A DNA stretch of 64,000 nucleotides from Talpa occidentalis. Its lineage: Eukaryota > Chordata > Mammalia > Eulipotyphla > Talpidae. Location of the stretch: assembly GCF_014898055.3 (NCBI RefSeq), contig NW_023600993.1:1426001-1490000 (forward strand), in the 5' to 3' direction. The position numbers were made by a program, and so were the translations under genes. The notes under the pieces are model-generated. The model worked only from the letters and a program-made list of their open reading frames with translations, was not told where the DNA came from and made no database searches. Each line of letters opens with the position of its first letter. The stretch's first letter is position 1. Below are positions 20,896 to 31,851 of this stretch, piece by piece.

Positions 20896-23805
20896 TCTCA
20901 GGAAGTCGTCTGCCCGGTGAGTGGCCTGCTGGCCGGCAGGGTGGACGTCTAGGGGCTGGGCTGACGTGTCCCCCTCGCCCGCCTGGGCTCAGCGTGTCCA
21001 CATCTGTAAAATGAAGGTGGAGGACAGTGACCTGCTGGGGAGCTCTGGGGTCGGCTGCACGTGCGGCCTCTGCTGGCCTCTGCGTGAGCACCTCGTCCTC
21101 GTGCCCCTGCCTCCTGGCCCTGGACACGTGGACATGCAGTATCCAGGCCGTGACCATTGCTGTGAAGAGAAATTAGTCTCTTTTCTAGAGGTTTCCCCCA
21201 GTGTGGCATCTCGGCTGCAGCTCCACTCGGTGTCCCCGGAGCCCAGCGGTTTCTGCCAGGGCACCCCGGTCCGAGCAGGACGACGTGGTCCCCACCCTTG
21301 GCCCCTCCGTGGAGGGTGCTGGCGGGAGATTTGTGCCTCGACTGTCTGAACAGTAGTTAAGGATCCCTGTGGCTGCAGCTGGGGAAACTCGCCACCACGT
21401 TATGTCGATGGTTTGCTGTTTAGGGTGACTCCCTCCCACCCCAATCCAGCTGCCCACTTCTCTGCCCCGCTGATTGTTCTTGGAGTGAGGTCACTGCTCA
21501 GGTCAGGGCACCCCCCCTGGGTTTTGTGCATATTTCAGAAAAGTGGCGAGTGTTGTGGGGAGGGGCCGTGGCGCGGCCAGATCTGCTGCAGGAACGCCGA
21601 GGAGGCGAGGCCTCGGCAGTCACTGTTGCGCCCTGGACGTCCACTGCGGGAGACGCTGCAGCGCCGCCTGCCGTGGCCGGAGGCCGTGCTCGGGTCTCTG
21701 CCCGGGTCGCCCTTGTAACTTCGGCGCAGCTGGGGGCAGAGAAGGTCTCCGACGGGAGTCGCTATTCCGAGGACCATGTCCGGGAAAGGCGGGGCCCGCC
21801 CCCAGGAAGCTCACGCCGCTCCCTCGAGCAACAAGTGACGTGAGTCACAAAACCCGAAATCCCCTCACTGAGCGTGACGTAGCTCAGCACCTGTTACCCG
21901 AGTGTGTTTTGTTCTTGCTTTGAAGACGCGTGAGCTTGATGGCTGAGAGGCGCCTGGGCCCCGGCCTGCCCCCCGCGTCCTGCCGGCCCCTTCCTGGAGC
22001 ACGACACTGAGTGAGAGCGGAATGTCTCCCGGGCTCCTCTGTTCTGGCCTTTTCTTTCACTCCAGCGAGAACAGGAACAAGGCTCGCGCTCTCTGCCTGG
22101 TGTCCTGGGCCCCGAGTGTCCTGGGCCCCAGCCAGCCTCCTCCCCCCGGGCGGGCTGGCCTCGCGGGCCGAGCATCTGGTGTGGAAAGCCCCTTGGGAAA
22201 GCCGCGAGGGCGCCGTGGCACTGGCTGCAGCGCTCCTTGGAGGCGGCGGGTGGGGGGGCTGCGCTGGGCCCTTGCTCTCCGGCTTTCCGCGGTGGCTGGA
22301 GACGCTCACATGGATGGAAGCCCCGCAGCTGGTGGGGCGTGCGGAGTCCGCGCTCCGCCTGCGCCTGGGGGAACACTTGGCGCTCCCAGGCCACACGGCT
22401 CCCGGGAGCACACAGGAGGGCGAGTGGGGGCGCGTCGCCGCTGGCTGTGCCGTGCCTTAGACCCCCTGTGTTTTCCGGGACGTGCCATCCAGGGTCGTGC
22501 TTCACAAGCTCTAAGGGGGGCTTTTTCTCCCCCCACATTTCAGTTTCTTGAGGAAGTAACTGGGACTCTGGTGCTTATTTGCACCGTGCACCCTCTTGGC
22601 GTCAGCGTGGGGTGGCGTGTAATTACGGCGCAGTCACTGCGTAGCTGTTCTCATGTAAACACAATCGCGTCTCTGCCGTGAGCCTGTGGAAACGCGATAG
22701 GCTGTGAAGGGCGCCGCCTCCCGCCCTGCTTGCCTCGTAAACCGTGGGTTTGTGAGGCGGGACGGTTCTGGGGCCACCTCCATGACGAGCCTGCACGTGT
22801 GGTGGGGGGTCCTCACTGAGGTGTCCGACAGCAATGCGTGTTCTCTCACCAAGGTGGGGGGTCACTTCTCTGTCACCTCCGATGACCTGCCAGGCCTTGA
22901 GCCTTCCCGATGACAGCCAGAGGGGCCTGCTCACCCCCACGTGCTGCAGCCCCGGGCTCCGTGCAGCTGGGTGCCCCCCACCAGAGCAATTTCCAGAGAT
23001 AAAACGGGGTGTGTGGGCTGGTGGGCCGGGGGGCCATGGCTGGTGCGCAGCTCTGCACAGGCTAAAAACAGGCTCACCAAGTCCTCGCCGCTGGAGGTCC
23101 AGACGGCAAAGCATCCCGGCGCTCTGCGTCTGGTTCCTTCCCCGGAACGGGAAGCACGGGCTCACGTGTCCGTCCACAAAATGTCCACCTGGCTCTTAAG
23201 AAAAGCCGGAGCTTCCCGAGGAGCCCGGAGTTGGGGCCACTTACCCCCTCCCCCACCCTGGCATCCCCATGTTCTGAAGAGGCTGGGCTGTGGCCGGGCT
23301 GTGGCCTCGCCTCCTCCTCGCTCCCGGGTGGGGCCTTCCTCAGCCAGTCTCTGCAAATACAAATACAGCTTTGCCTTCATGAGGCCGAGCGAGTACTGGC
23401 TCCAGTGTCCAGTCACTGAAATCGTGGAGCAAGAGCGGGAGCTTGCCGGGGCGGGAGAGCACGGGGCTGGGCCCAGGGCGTGTGCGCGGCTGATGCTCTG
23501 AGCCAGGCTGGCTCAGCTAAAGGACTGGGCACCGCTGGGCTACCCTCCGCTGCGGGACAGCTGGCCCATGCTGGGTCCCGTCCCCTCACTCCGGGCTCGG
23601 CCTTCCCTCCCCCGCCACCAGTGGGCCCTCCAGGCTGGAGACGGGCTGACGGCTGGGCCAGGGGAACCGTGTGGCCTGGCCTGGCCTCCTTGTGCCTGCG
23701 GGCCGGCGTGGGGCCCTGGGCCCAGGGAGGATTTCTGATCAGCTCTCTTGTGGGTGCGGCCCGTGCCCGAGACGGGCCTGTGACCGCGGTCCCTTGTGCT
23801 TTCAG

Positions 23806-24003
23806 AGCTGAGCTACGCCTGGATCTTCAACGAGTACCCCTGCGCCCAGGACAACCGCCGCTTCGTCTCGCAGGAGACCGGGAACCTGTACATCGCCAAG
23901 GTGGAGCGGTCCGACGTCGGCAACTACACCTGTGTGGTCACCAACACGGTGACCAACCACAAGGTCCTGGGCCCCCCCACGCCCCTGGTCCTGAGGACCG
24001 ACG
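23806..24003 (+). CDS. CNTN4: CNTN4 exon: second half of Ig domain 2
   Basis: This 198-nt exon, acceptor TTTCAG and donor GTGAGT, carries two bases completing Glu with the previous exon, 65 codons, and a final G. It begins [10 protein letters not shown], with the core tryptophan, and ends [11 protein letters not shown]. The second Ig2 cysteine lies in SDVGNYTC, which overlaps an N-glycosylation sequon (NYT). [20 protein letters not shown] and [12 protein letters not shown] are the CNTN4 forms. CNTN3 has VEEDSRRF and TNARVLGSP. One oddity is a cysteine (codon 23841-23843) after EYP, where I recall serine in human CNTN4. This would be a third cysteine in the domain. Third-position GC is 64 of 65 codons by hand count. 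The flanking introns are both phase 1. Confidence 0.98.
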
Positions 24004-24059
24004 GTGAGTGCTCGGCTGGGCCGGGGGTGCTGGGTCAGCGCAGGCCGGACCGGTCGCGT

Positions 24060-24480
24060 CTCAATTAAATTCGGGGCAAGTTCAACGCTTTGTACGTTTG
24101 GTGCCGTGTTTTCTCCACGTGTGTAAGGAGCAAACCCATGACTCCACTTTGGAAAACTAATTAGAAATCTAATTGCTAACCTCGACGTGGGTGAGTGGAA
24201 CGTGGGTTTAGTTGGACATAAATAACAAAAGCCTCTATTTCTTGTTTCCTTGCCACTTCGATTGTGTGCACAGGCAGAGTGGAGAGCAAGGTCAGGCAAT
24301 TAGCTCATTCATCAGCCCCGTGTAATTTAGTGTTCAGTGTCCAGAGAGCTTTTAAATTATCCAAATAACTTCTGTATTTATGACCCTGGACACCGTTCCT
24401 CTCGGTGAAATGCAGAGTATCAAGGCTTGCTTGACAGAAGTCTTAATTTCCCTTTCTTTCCTGAGACTATTTCAAGAAAA
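24060..24480. other. AT-rich island next to the Ig2 exon, candidate conserved non-coding element
   Basis: Starting just 57 bases after the exon donor, this block is AT-rich in a region that is otherwise very GC-rich. It contains AAAACTAATTAGAAATC, ATCTAATTGCTAACC, GCAATTAGCTCATTC and TGTAATTTAGTG, giving several homeodomain TAATTA or TAATTG cores. It also has GGACATAAATAACAAAAGCC. No repeat or open frame accounts for it. Survival of AT-rich sequence against the local GC drift argues for constraint, but this is inference. Confidence 0.45.
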
Positions 24481-27400
24481 TATATGAACTTGACCTTCAC
24501 CCCGAGACGTGGCGCGCAGTGTGGGGAGCCCCGCAGGCTTTCTCAAGCCTCTTTGCCCAGACCCCGAGCCTGCCCCTGACTCTGCTTTGTTCCCTCTTCT
24601 GAAATGCTCGTCCTTGCCCTGTCCCGGCTTCCACATGGCTGAGCTCACGGGTCCTTCCAGCTCTTCCGGGCTGTCGCGTCTCTGGGAACCTGTCCCTGCC
24701 CAAACCCCATGGACACTCCCACAGGTGCATATAAGGCGCAAGCTCCTCTGCCACCTGCAGTGCATTTGACCTCCCTGAGCCCTGCAGTCGGCCTGACCAC
24801 AGCCCCGGGCTCCTCTGTCCACTCGTCCTCTGCGAAGCCCGCGCACCCTGCTCGCTGCTGTCCCTGGCACCTGGCTCAGCCCTGGCTCCCACGGGATCCT
24901 CCTTGAGTGCCTGCAGAGGGAACGAAGCGGGGGCATGGGGACGGCCACTGGGAGGCCAACAGCCACACGAGCGACACCGTGCACACGTGTGCGTGGCTCC
25001 CCTTGGCCACCCTGCCTGTCCAGCATCCGCCGGGACAGGGTCGCTGGGCCTGTCCTGCAGCTGAGGGAACAACGAGGCCTGTCCGGCGGGTGCGCCTGGG
25101 CCCTGGTGTCGGCCAGGCCTCCGAGTTCCGGGGGGGCCGCTCACTCCAGCCACGGGGAGGTGAGCGTGCCCCCGATCGCGTTTTGGGTGTGTGAGTGGGG
25201 GTCAGACACTCGGGACAAGCCCCGGAGCCGCAGGGCAGGCTGAAAGTCAAGGGTGGACGTGGCCAGCTCCGTGCCCTGGGCTCGTGCCCACTTGTCACTT
25301 GGGGGCACGAGGTCCCCTGGCACAGCCCTCGCCCGGGCAGGAGCCTGTGACTGGGCTCCAAGCGACCAGGCAGGACAGGAGCAGGCCCGGGGCCCGCAGC
25401 TGAGCACCCGACCAGCTTGGTCTTACTCACTGTGGCCTCACCCGGGAGGAGCAAGGGCCTGGACCAAAAGTCCTAAGGAAGACGCCTGGGTTCTGTGCGC
25501 GTTCCAGTCCCCAGCCTGGGACGAACACTGCGCGGCTTTGACCTCGGTTTGCTCGGCTGTGGAATGGCTGATTTATAATGTGCCGTGTGGAGGGTCTTTC
25601 CAGCACCTTCTAGGACCCGCTCTTAACTCTGGCAGCGTCGCTTAGCCTCAGCATTCGCACGGCCAGACAGCACCAGGCTCCACGCCACGGGACTGCTGGG
25701 CATCGGAGGGCTCTTCCCAGGGCCGGCACTGCCCAGCACACAACCACTGCCGCCCAGCGCAAGCCCGGCCAAGAGCCTGCCCCTCTGCTGGCAGATTCTC
25801 AGCGACTCCAGAGGCCACATGCCCCTCAGAATGGGCCCCAGGAAACCCGAGGGTGGACAGAGAGCAGTGGCCGTGTGGCATATCCGGCCGCCGGGTGTCC
25901 TCTGAGCCCTTCCTTCTGCTGCCCCACCGGGCGAGGTCCCCACAGGGCCTGCCGCCGTGATGCGCCTTCACGGACAGACCAGCCTCGTCCACTGTTTCAA
26001 GGGCTCCTCTTGACGTGGACCCTACAGCCTTCGCCTGACGCCGCGTTGTGGACGGGCAGGACAGAGCCCTGCGTGACACCGGCGCCCTCCCCTCGCCCTC
26101 TCCGGCATCGCCCCAGCCCTGGAGTCGAGGCCCAAACTGTGCTCTGCTCACTTCAGCCTCTCCCCACAGCTCCGTGCGGCCCGTCACAGTCACGTGTGTG
26201 TGGTTCTCTGACGCCGTGAGCGTCGCGGCCCGTGGGCCTGACGCTCTCCTTGCAGGATGCGTGATGGCCGGGGAGGCGGCTCTTTCGCTCCGCTGCCGCC
26301 CCCCTTAGGATTTGGTAGCATCTCGCTGGCTCTGGGGTGGGGGCGGGGGAGGCCACAGCTGGGGGACTCTGCGGGCAGCCTCAGGCTGCTCCACTTAGGG
26401 TCTACGGGGAGAAGTGTTGGGGTGATTCGGCCCGTCAGGAGGATGTGCGGCCTACAGGCTCCCGCCCTCTGCCGCGCTGCAAGGTCCCTGCCTGGACCAC
26501 GCCTGCTCGGGTCCGTGGGGACCCGGCTCCTGCTGCTTGGACAGACTCCAGCGGCCCCTCCGGCCAGTCACAGCAAACCTTTTTCAAACGGGCAAGCTGG
26601 TCTGCTCGGCCCAGGGAATTCGTGTGGTGAGTCAGATCTCTCCAAATGGTTTCCCATGGGTGGGGTAGACATCGAATGACTTGCTCCTGAGAAACGCGCG
26701 GGAACTTCACATAAGAGGGTTTTGCATTTTGTGGTGGCGAGTCCCTGCTGAGCGCTCATTTGCGGCGCGGGCTGCCCCGGCACAGCTCTCGGGCCTCGCT
26801 CCTCGGCCACCGCGGCCGTCTCTCCCTCACAGCCGTGCCTCGCGCTGCTCTGTGTGAGTTCCGTGTTCTCAGCAGACCACAGCATCGCTGTTCGCCGCCC
26901 TCTGGAACAGGACAAGGACTGGGACGTCGTCTCAGGGGCACGGAGATGCCGGGGATGTCAGGGTGGGGCGGCATCCCCAGGGTGCTCCCGCTGGCCACCC
27001 CCAGGAGAGGCCTGGAGATGGGAGGTGCAGCTTCGCGCTGCAGCGTCAGCGCCTCCTGCCACTGTCAGCATCTTCCCGGGCCAGCGGCGCAGCGTCCCTG
27101 AGGGCCTGCTGGCGGTGCAGACGCCCGGCTGTCCCTTCCCAAGTCAACAATCAAGCCCTTTGGGGAATTTAAAGTTTGAGAGGTTCTGACTTTGAAAAAA
27201 CGACCTGGAAATTGCTAGCCGTGTTTTCCTTGGGAAATAGACTCCTTCAGCAATAAGCAGTCACAGCCTGCAAGCCGCCTACTGTGCGACACGGTGCAGG
27301 AGCCGCCTCCGGCCTCTTCCCTCTTTACTCCAGGAAGCCTCAGGCGCCCTCAGTCTGAGTTGCCCACGCCGTGCCCCGGCGCTGGCTGGTTCAAGCGCTG

Positions 27401-27819
27401 TCTCTCGATCAACTCGTGGGGAGGTGTCGTGCCGCAGCCCCTGTCCTGAGGACCCTGCCACGGAGCACATGGCCAGGGGTTTCAGGCCGGAGCCGGGAGC
27501 CATGTTGTCTCCCGCTACAGTTAAAGCCCAGGTTTGGGGTGTCTCTGGGGCGAGAGCGAGGTCCGTCTCTGTGGGGAGTCGCAAGCGGCAGGGAGCGCGG
27601 CTGTGGTGCTGTCCCGGCAGGTGGCAACTGCCCGGCTCTCCCCTACCTGCTGGACACAGTCAGGTCTTTATGTCGCCCCTTCTTTTGAAATTGTTTGACG
27701 GTGGGGAAGGTTCTGGCGCGACCCCTCGGCTCCGGAGCCCGGGCAGCTGCCCCGAGGGCACAGGTGGCTGGAGGACGGGCTCGAAACCTCGCTCCTGCTT
27801 TATGGGCCTCCTGTTTCTC

Positions 27820-27965
27820 AACAACGAAAAAAATTTACAAGGCAGCAGCTTTTGAAATTCAATGTAGAAAATAAAGCCAAAATAGTTAAAATGAAAGAGT
27901 CACATAAAATTGCAGCCGCTGCCGGCTATAGCCAGATTAAATGGCGCAGCTCGGCGCGTGGGTAA
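27820..27965. other. AT-rich island, candidate conserved non-coding element
   Basis: A block with CGAAAAAAATTTACAAGG, TTGAAATTCAATG, GAAAATAAAGCC and CATAAAATTGCAGCC, ending at GATTAAATGGCGCAG. It is flanked by GC-rich DNA. No transposon signature is visible. Confidence 0.35.
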
Positions 27966-28864
27966 TGGCCGCTGCCCTCGGACACACGGCGAGGGGTCTC
28001 AGACGGCACCCACCAGGCCGTGCCCCCTGCCACTGCCCACGCAGAGCTTGGTCTGTCCCACTGCTGCCTCCGCCACCGAGCCCTGAAGCCAGCAAGGGCC
28101 CCGTGTGTCCCCAGGACCAGCCCCGCCCGAGAACGGGGTCTTCCCATGCAGGAGCCGTGAGGCTGTCCTGGGAGAAGCGGGCCCTGCCATGAGCCACACC
28201 TGTCCTCGCAGCCACCCGCTCCTCACCCCGAGACTTTGTCCCACATGCCTGAAACCGAGCCGGAGTCCGTGGCTGCACAGGGCGGCAGGAGGCGGGGAAT
28301 GGCCAGCGTGGTGCAGGGGCAAGGGCTCCGCCGTGCCAGGCTGGCGTCCAGCAAGTGCCGAGGCTGGAGGGAGGGAGAGAGGAAGACACCCGCGTGCTGA
28401 GTCACGGCGCAGTCAGGCGCAAGCAGGGCCCCGCGGGCCTGCAGGAGGATCCCGACTGTGGCGGGTGGCAGGGCCGAGCTGTGGCGGGGAGCGAGGCCTG
28501 TGTCAGCTGCGCGGCCGGCAGGCCCCGGGCAGCGCGGGAACTGAGCCACGAAGCAGAAAAGAGCCCGCCACGTCAGGGCCGTGGAGACCACCCCCAGTGT
28601 CCACGTGGCCCAGAGGGGTCCATCACGGGACCCCGATCCAGCATCCCTGCCATGCAGGAAGGGGAGAAGCGAGCAGGGGTCCAGCCTGCCCATGGGACCC
28701 GCCTCCCGGCACACCTGGCTGGGCTCCTGCCCCCTCAGGTCCCCTGAAGCTGCAGGCGAGCAGGGCCCCCTGCAGAGCGACCCCCTCATTCCTTGGGGTC
28801 TAGGAACCTTCTCTCCTGAATCCTTCCATCTCTTCCCTCTTTGCTACGGAAGCCTCAGCAGGGA

Positions 28865-28985
28865 GCAAATGGGGGGTTATTAGTTTTTAATAGCTAGATG
28901 GTTCCAAGCAGCCTCTTGGCACAGTTGAATCAGCCACCATAAGAAATACACAGAAATTGAGTAAGAATCAACGGATCAAAGCGCC
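28865..28985. other. AT-rich island, candidate conserved non-coding element
   Basis: A block with GGTTATTAGTTTTTAATAGC, TTGAATCAGCCACC and GAGTAAGAATCAACGG in GC-rich surroundings, about 600 bases before the Ig3 exon. Function is unknown and the call rests on composition alone. Confidence 0.3.
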
Positions 28986-29580
28986 TAGAGCCGTGGGGGC
29001 GGGGCGAGAAGGTGTCGATTGATCGGGATCAGTTGTGGGATTGGCTTTTAGTCCTAAGAGCCTGGACTGGGCTGAGGTTACCCTGACATCTCACACGGGC
29101 AGGTCCAGGAGCCGGGAAGGTGGGAGCCACGACCTTCAGGCCCCCCTGCACGCAGTTTCTGGGGTCGCCCCCACTGGCTCCCGGACTCTCAATGCAGCGG
29201 CCGGCCGGCTGCTGACGCCCCCTCTAGCTCAGGACTCGGCCTGGTTGCCGCGAGAGGGAAACTCAAGGGTGGCCAGGGACGGGTTACCCAGAAATGCCTT
29301 TGCTTAGGAGGCCCAGAAAGGCAGGCGATTCTGCTCTGAGGATGTAAATGTTTCCACAGCATGTTGGGGTTCCAGGTAACCAGCACCTGAGTCACTTCTG
29401 CCCTTTCTATTTTCATCTGCGCTGTGTCCACCTGAAGACAGCGGGGGGCGCGAGGTCGGCATGGGGCCCCACGGGCCGCGGCAGGCTGGGAGCGTCTGTC
29501 TGCCGACAGCGGCTTCCAGGGGGCCCCCTGTTCCGGGGGCATGAAGACGCTGGAGACTTAAGACCTTTGTTTCCCCACAG

Positions 29581-29683
29581 GGGTGATGGGCGAGTACGAG
29601 CCCAAAATAGAAGTGCACTTCCCAGAGACGGTCCCCATGGCCAAGGGCGCCACGGCCAGGCTGGAGTGCTTCGCCCTGGGAAA
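29581..29683 (+). CDS. CNTN4: CNTN4 exon: first half of Ig domain 3
   Basis: This 103-nt exon, acceptor CCACAG and donor GTAAGT, carries two bases completing Gly, 33 codons, and two bases (AA) that complete Asn with the next exon. It reads [20 protein letters not shown] and ends in ARLECFALG. This is the Ig2-Ig3 linker, the first strands of Ig3 and the first Ig3 cysteine. [12 protein letters not shown] is nearly invariant across CNTN3 and CNTN4 and lies in the part of contactins that contacts the carbonic-anhydrase-like domain of PTPRG or PTPRZ in published structures. [13 protein letters not shown] matches CNTN4 (TVPTAKGATVKLE) better than CNTN3 (TLPAAKGSTVKLE). The upstream intron is phase 1 and the downstream intron phase 2. 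Confidence 0.97.
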
Positions 29684-31666
29684 GTAAGTTCGGGCCGCGC
29701 CTCGCGGTGGGGGCAGCCACGGGCCGGGCCTCCTCCCTGGTCCCCCCGGTTGGGGGGAGGGCAAGGCCGTCTGCTGTGGCCACAGGAAAGGGAGAATGGG
29801 CGATGCTGGCAAAGTGCCTCGTCCACTGCTGCGGCCCGTCAGGTGCGGCCGCACCCGGAGTGACCTGAGACGCGGCTCCGTTCCGAGCAGACAAGCAGGG
29901 TGAAAACCCGGGGCTGGTTCTGCCTCCAAGAGGCACTTCAGACCTTTCCTGAGTGGCCCTCTAAATTGCCAGCCTCTCCTCTCCGCTTGCTCCCCGCCAG
30001 CGCCGTGAGACGGCCCCGAAGACCCTCGGGAGCAGCCGCGTGAGCCACCCTGGCTCTCGCGCTCAGGAGCAGGCGCACCCAGGGCAGCGAGCGCAGAGGC
30101 GGCACTGGGGCCGCCGTGACCCACGGCACGGGCGCTCGGGGCAAGTGTGTGTCTCTGCCCGCCCCACACCCCGCCCAGAGTCGCCGAGGCCATGACTGAC
30201 CTTCCCAACCTCTGCCTTGACTGTCCTCGGCTTTTGTGCTTTCCAGCAGCCACAGGGGGAGGATGCCCCTTCCGTTCGTGACATTCTCTGCTCTAGCAGG
30301 AGGCCTCTCGGGCGTCCGTGTCTCGGGCCAGACTCGTCCTGCGGCGGCGTCTGCCCCGCTGGACACTCTGCAGAGGCCTCGCTGGGCCCAGAGGGCGTAG
30401 CACACCAGGTGCCAACAGAGCTGATGCGCCTTCAAGGCCGGCTGTCGGGCAGCTTGGACGCCCGGAAGGGCCGGACACCCTGCCCGGCCTGGGCCGGGGC
30501 CCTATGTTACCCTTAAACGTGTATCTAAGAGTCGGGAGCCTGACCAGGGGAGAGGTGAAGGCAGGTGACTGGATCTGTCTGGTGAGCTCTGCAAGTGACG
30601 CCTTGAAAAATCTGTGGTGAAAGAGCAGAGTCCTTGCCGTGTGCTCTTGGGAGCGGGCGAGATGGTCTCAACCCCATTCAGGCCGCTTGAAGAGCTTGGG
30701 GTGAGCACAGGAGATCCCGCATGAGCCCCTCCAGCCTGCAGCGCCACAGCCAGCTGCGGAGATGCGCATCTCTGCGGCCTTAGCAGCGGACACCCCGGGG
30801 AAGGGGTCCCTGGGGGGTGGAACAGAGCCCCCCCACTCCCCTTAGTGTCTGGCTAGTGACCCGAAATTCTCCTAATGCAGGGAGAGTCGAGTTGATGCCT
30901 TTGATTTTTTAAATGCCAGTCAGGTTTTCCAGAGATGAGCAAGTCTTCAGTCTAGCTGCTTCTCTCTGTGTTTTTGTGAAAAACAAGTAAGGAACTAGGT
31001 GTGTCCCCTGCTGGGAAGCTGCGGTCTTCAAGCCTGCCCCGCGCTGCTCCCGCCAGCCTAGACAGAGGCCCCCGAGCTGCAGGGTGCCTCCGAGCACATC
31101 GGAACCCCCAGTTTGCTTCTTCCCTTACCTCACTACTTCAGTAACAATTCCCCCCAAACTGCTCCCCAAATGAGGGTACAGAGGGGATGTGCCAAGAGGC
31201 AGAAAGTAGCAGCTGCCCATTGCTTACTTCTGAGCCAGACCAGAATCACGTCTGCCTGGTTCCGGGGTCAAAGTCACCAGAGAACCCCCACGCCCCAGAC
31301 TCGGGGGGCGAGCCCACTTCACCTCCTTGTGAGGAGAGCGGCAGGACGCCGTCCTCACCCGCCGCCTGTGTGCGGGCATTGCAGCCTTCACATTTACGGC
31401 TTAGAAAGAACAAATGCTCTAGGGGGAAAAATATAGTATTTAAATATAAAAACAGGTAAACAGAACAATCCCCAAAGTCTCAGCGGCACCTCACGCGGAA
31501 GCTGGTTTCCTCACTTAGGGCTGAGGGAGGGGAGGGACGGCGCGGGCGGGTGGGGCCTGGCCGCCCTGCCCGGGCAGCGTGAGTTGGGATCCAAGAGGGG
31601 GGCGGATGCGTAGGTTCTCGGGCGCGCCGCCGTCTCATCGGCGCCCCCTGCTCTCGCTGCCGGCAG
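29684..31666 (+). other. Intron within Ig3 (2.0 kb)
   Basis: Phase-2 intron with GTAAGT donor and GCCGGCAG acceptor. It is GC-rich and featureless except for an AT-richer stretch near 30860-31000 and another at 31420-31465. The last 26 bases before the exon contain GCGCCCCCTGCTC (31641-31653), a CTCF-like core on the minus strand that also serves as part of the pyrimidine tract. Confidence 0.85.
31641..31653 (-). promoter_or_regulatory. CTCF-like core motif in the acceptor tract of the Ig3b exon
   Basis: The minus strand reads GAGCAGGGGGCGC, which fits the CTCF core (AG, then GGGGCGC). It lies only 13 bases before the splice acceptor. Short CTCF-like cores occur by chance in GC-rich DNA, so this is a weak call. 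Confidence 0.25.
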
Positions 31667-31851
31667 CCCGGTGCCGGCTATCCTCTGGAGAAGAGCCGAC
31701 GGGAAGGCCATGGCGAGGAAGGCGCGGATTCGGGAGACCGGCGGGATTCTGGAAATCCCCAACTTCCAGCAGGAGGACGCCGGCCTGTACGAGTGCGTGG
31801 CCGAGAACCTGCGCGGGAGGAACGTGGCGAGGGGCCAGCTGACCTTTTACG
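31667..31851 (+). CDS. CNTN4: CNTN4 exon: second half of Ig domain 3
   Basis: This 185-nt exon, acceptor GGCAG and donor GTGAGT, carries one base completing Asn, 61 codons, and a final G. It begins [20 protein letters not shown], with the core tryptophan, and contains [19 protein letters not shown] with the second Ig3 cysteine in a DAGLYEC motif. It ends [25 protein letters not shown] and RKAR are CNTN4 forms; CNTN3 has WRRSDG and a different following loop. The [10 protein letters not shown] loop differs from the human RKARRHKSNG as I recall it, so this surface loop has diverged. Upstream intron phase 2, downstream phase 1. Confidence 0.98.

Larger units (their letters stand above)
5798..23805 (+). 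other. Intron within Ig2 (18.0 kb)
   Basis: Phase-1 intron with GTAACA donor and TTTCAG acceptor, the longest complete intron here. Its content in order: AT-richer island near 6180-6345; GC-rich sequence without recognisable features to about 10860; L2-like fragment 10865-11150; L1 ORF2 ruin 11440-14150 with an internal SINE; truncated SINE 14151-14360; AT-rich island 15745-16165; short tandem repeat 16462-16503; AT-rich island 17510-17680; CpG-rich patch 18180-18440; SINE pair 19198-19725; MIR-like pieces 19838-20210; AT-rich island 20580-20895. From 20900 to 23805 it is GC-rich and I see nothing specific. Confidence 0.85.
24004..29580 (+). other. Intron between Ig2 and Ig3 (5.6 kb)
   Basis: Phase-1 intron with GTGAGT donor and TTTCCCCACAG acceptor. 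The first 480 bases form a strikingly AT-rich island (24060-24480). From 24500 to 27150 it is GC-rich with no recognised feature. AT-richer stretches follow at 27165-27285, 27820-27965 and 28865-28985, separated by GC-rich sequence. Long stop-poor frames occur on both strands and have no domain content. Confidence 0.85.

Noticed and set aside
29216..29240. CTCF-like GCCCCCTCTAGC
   Set aside because: One extra base in the G-run breaks the core spacing compared with the better match at 44412-44428.
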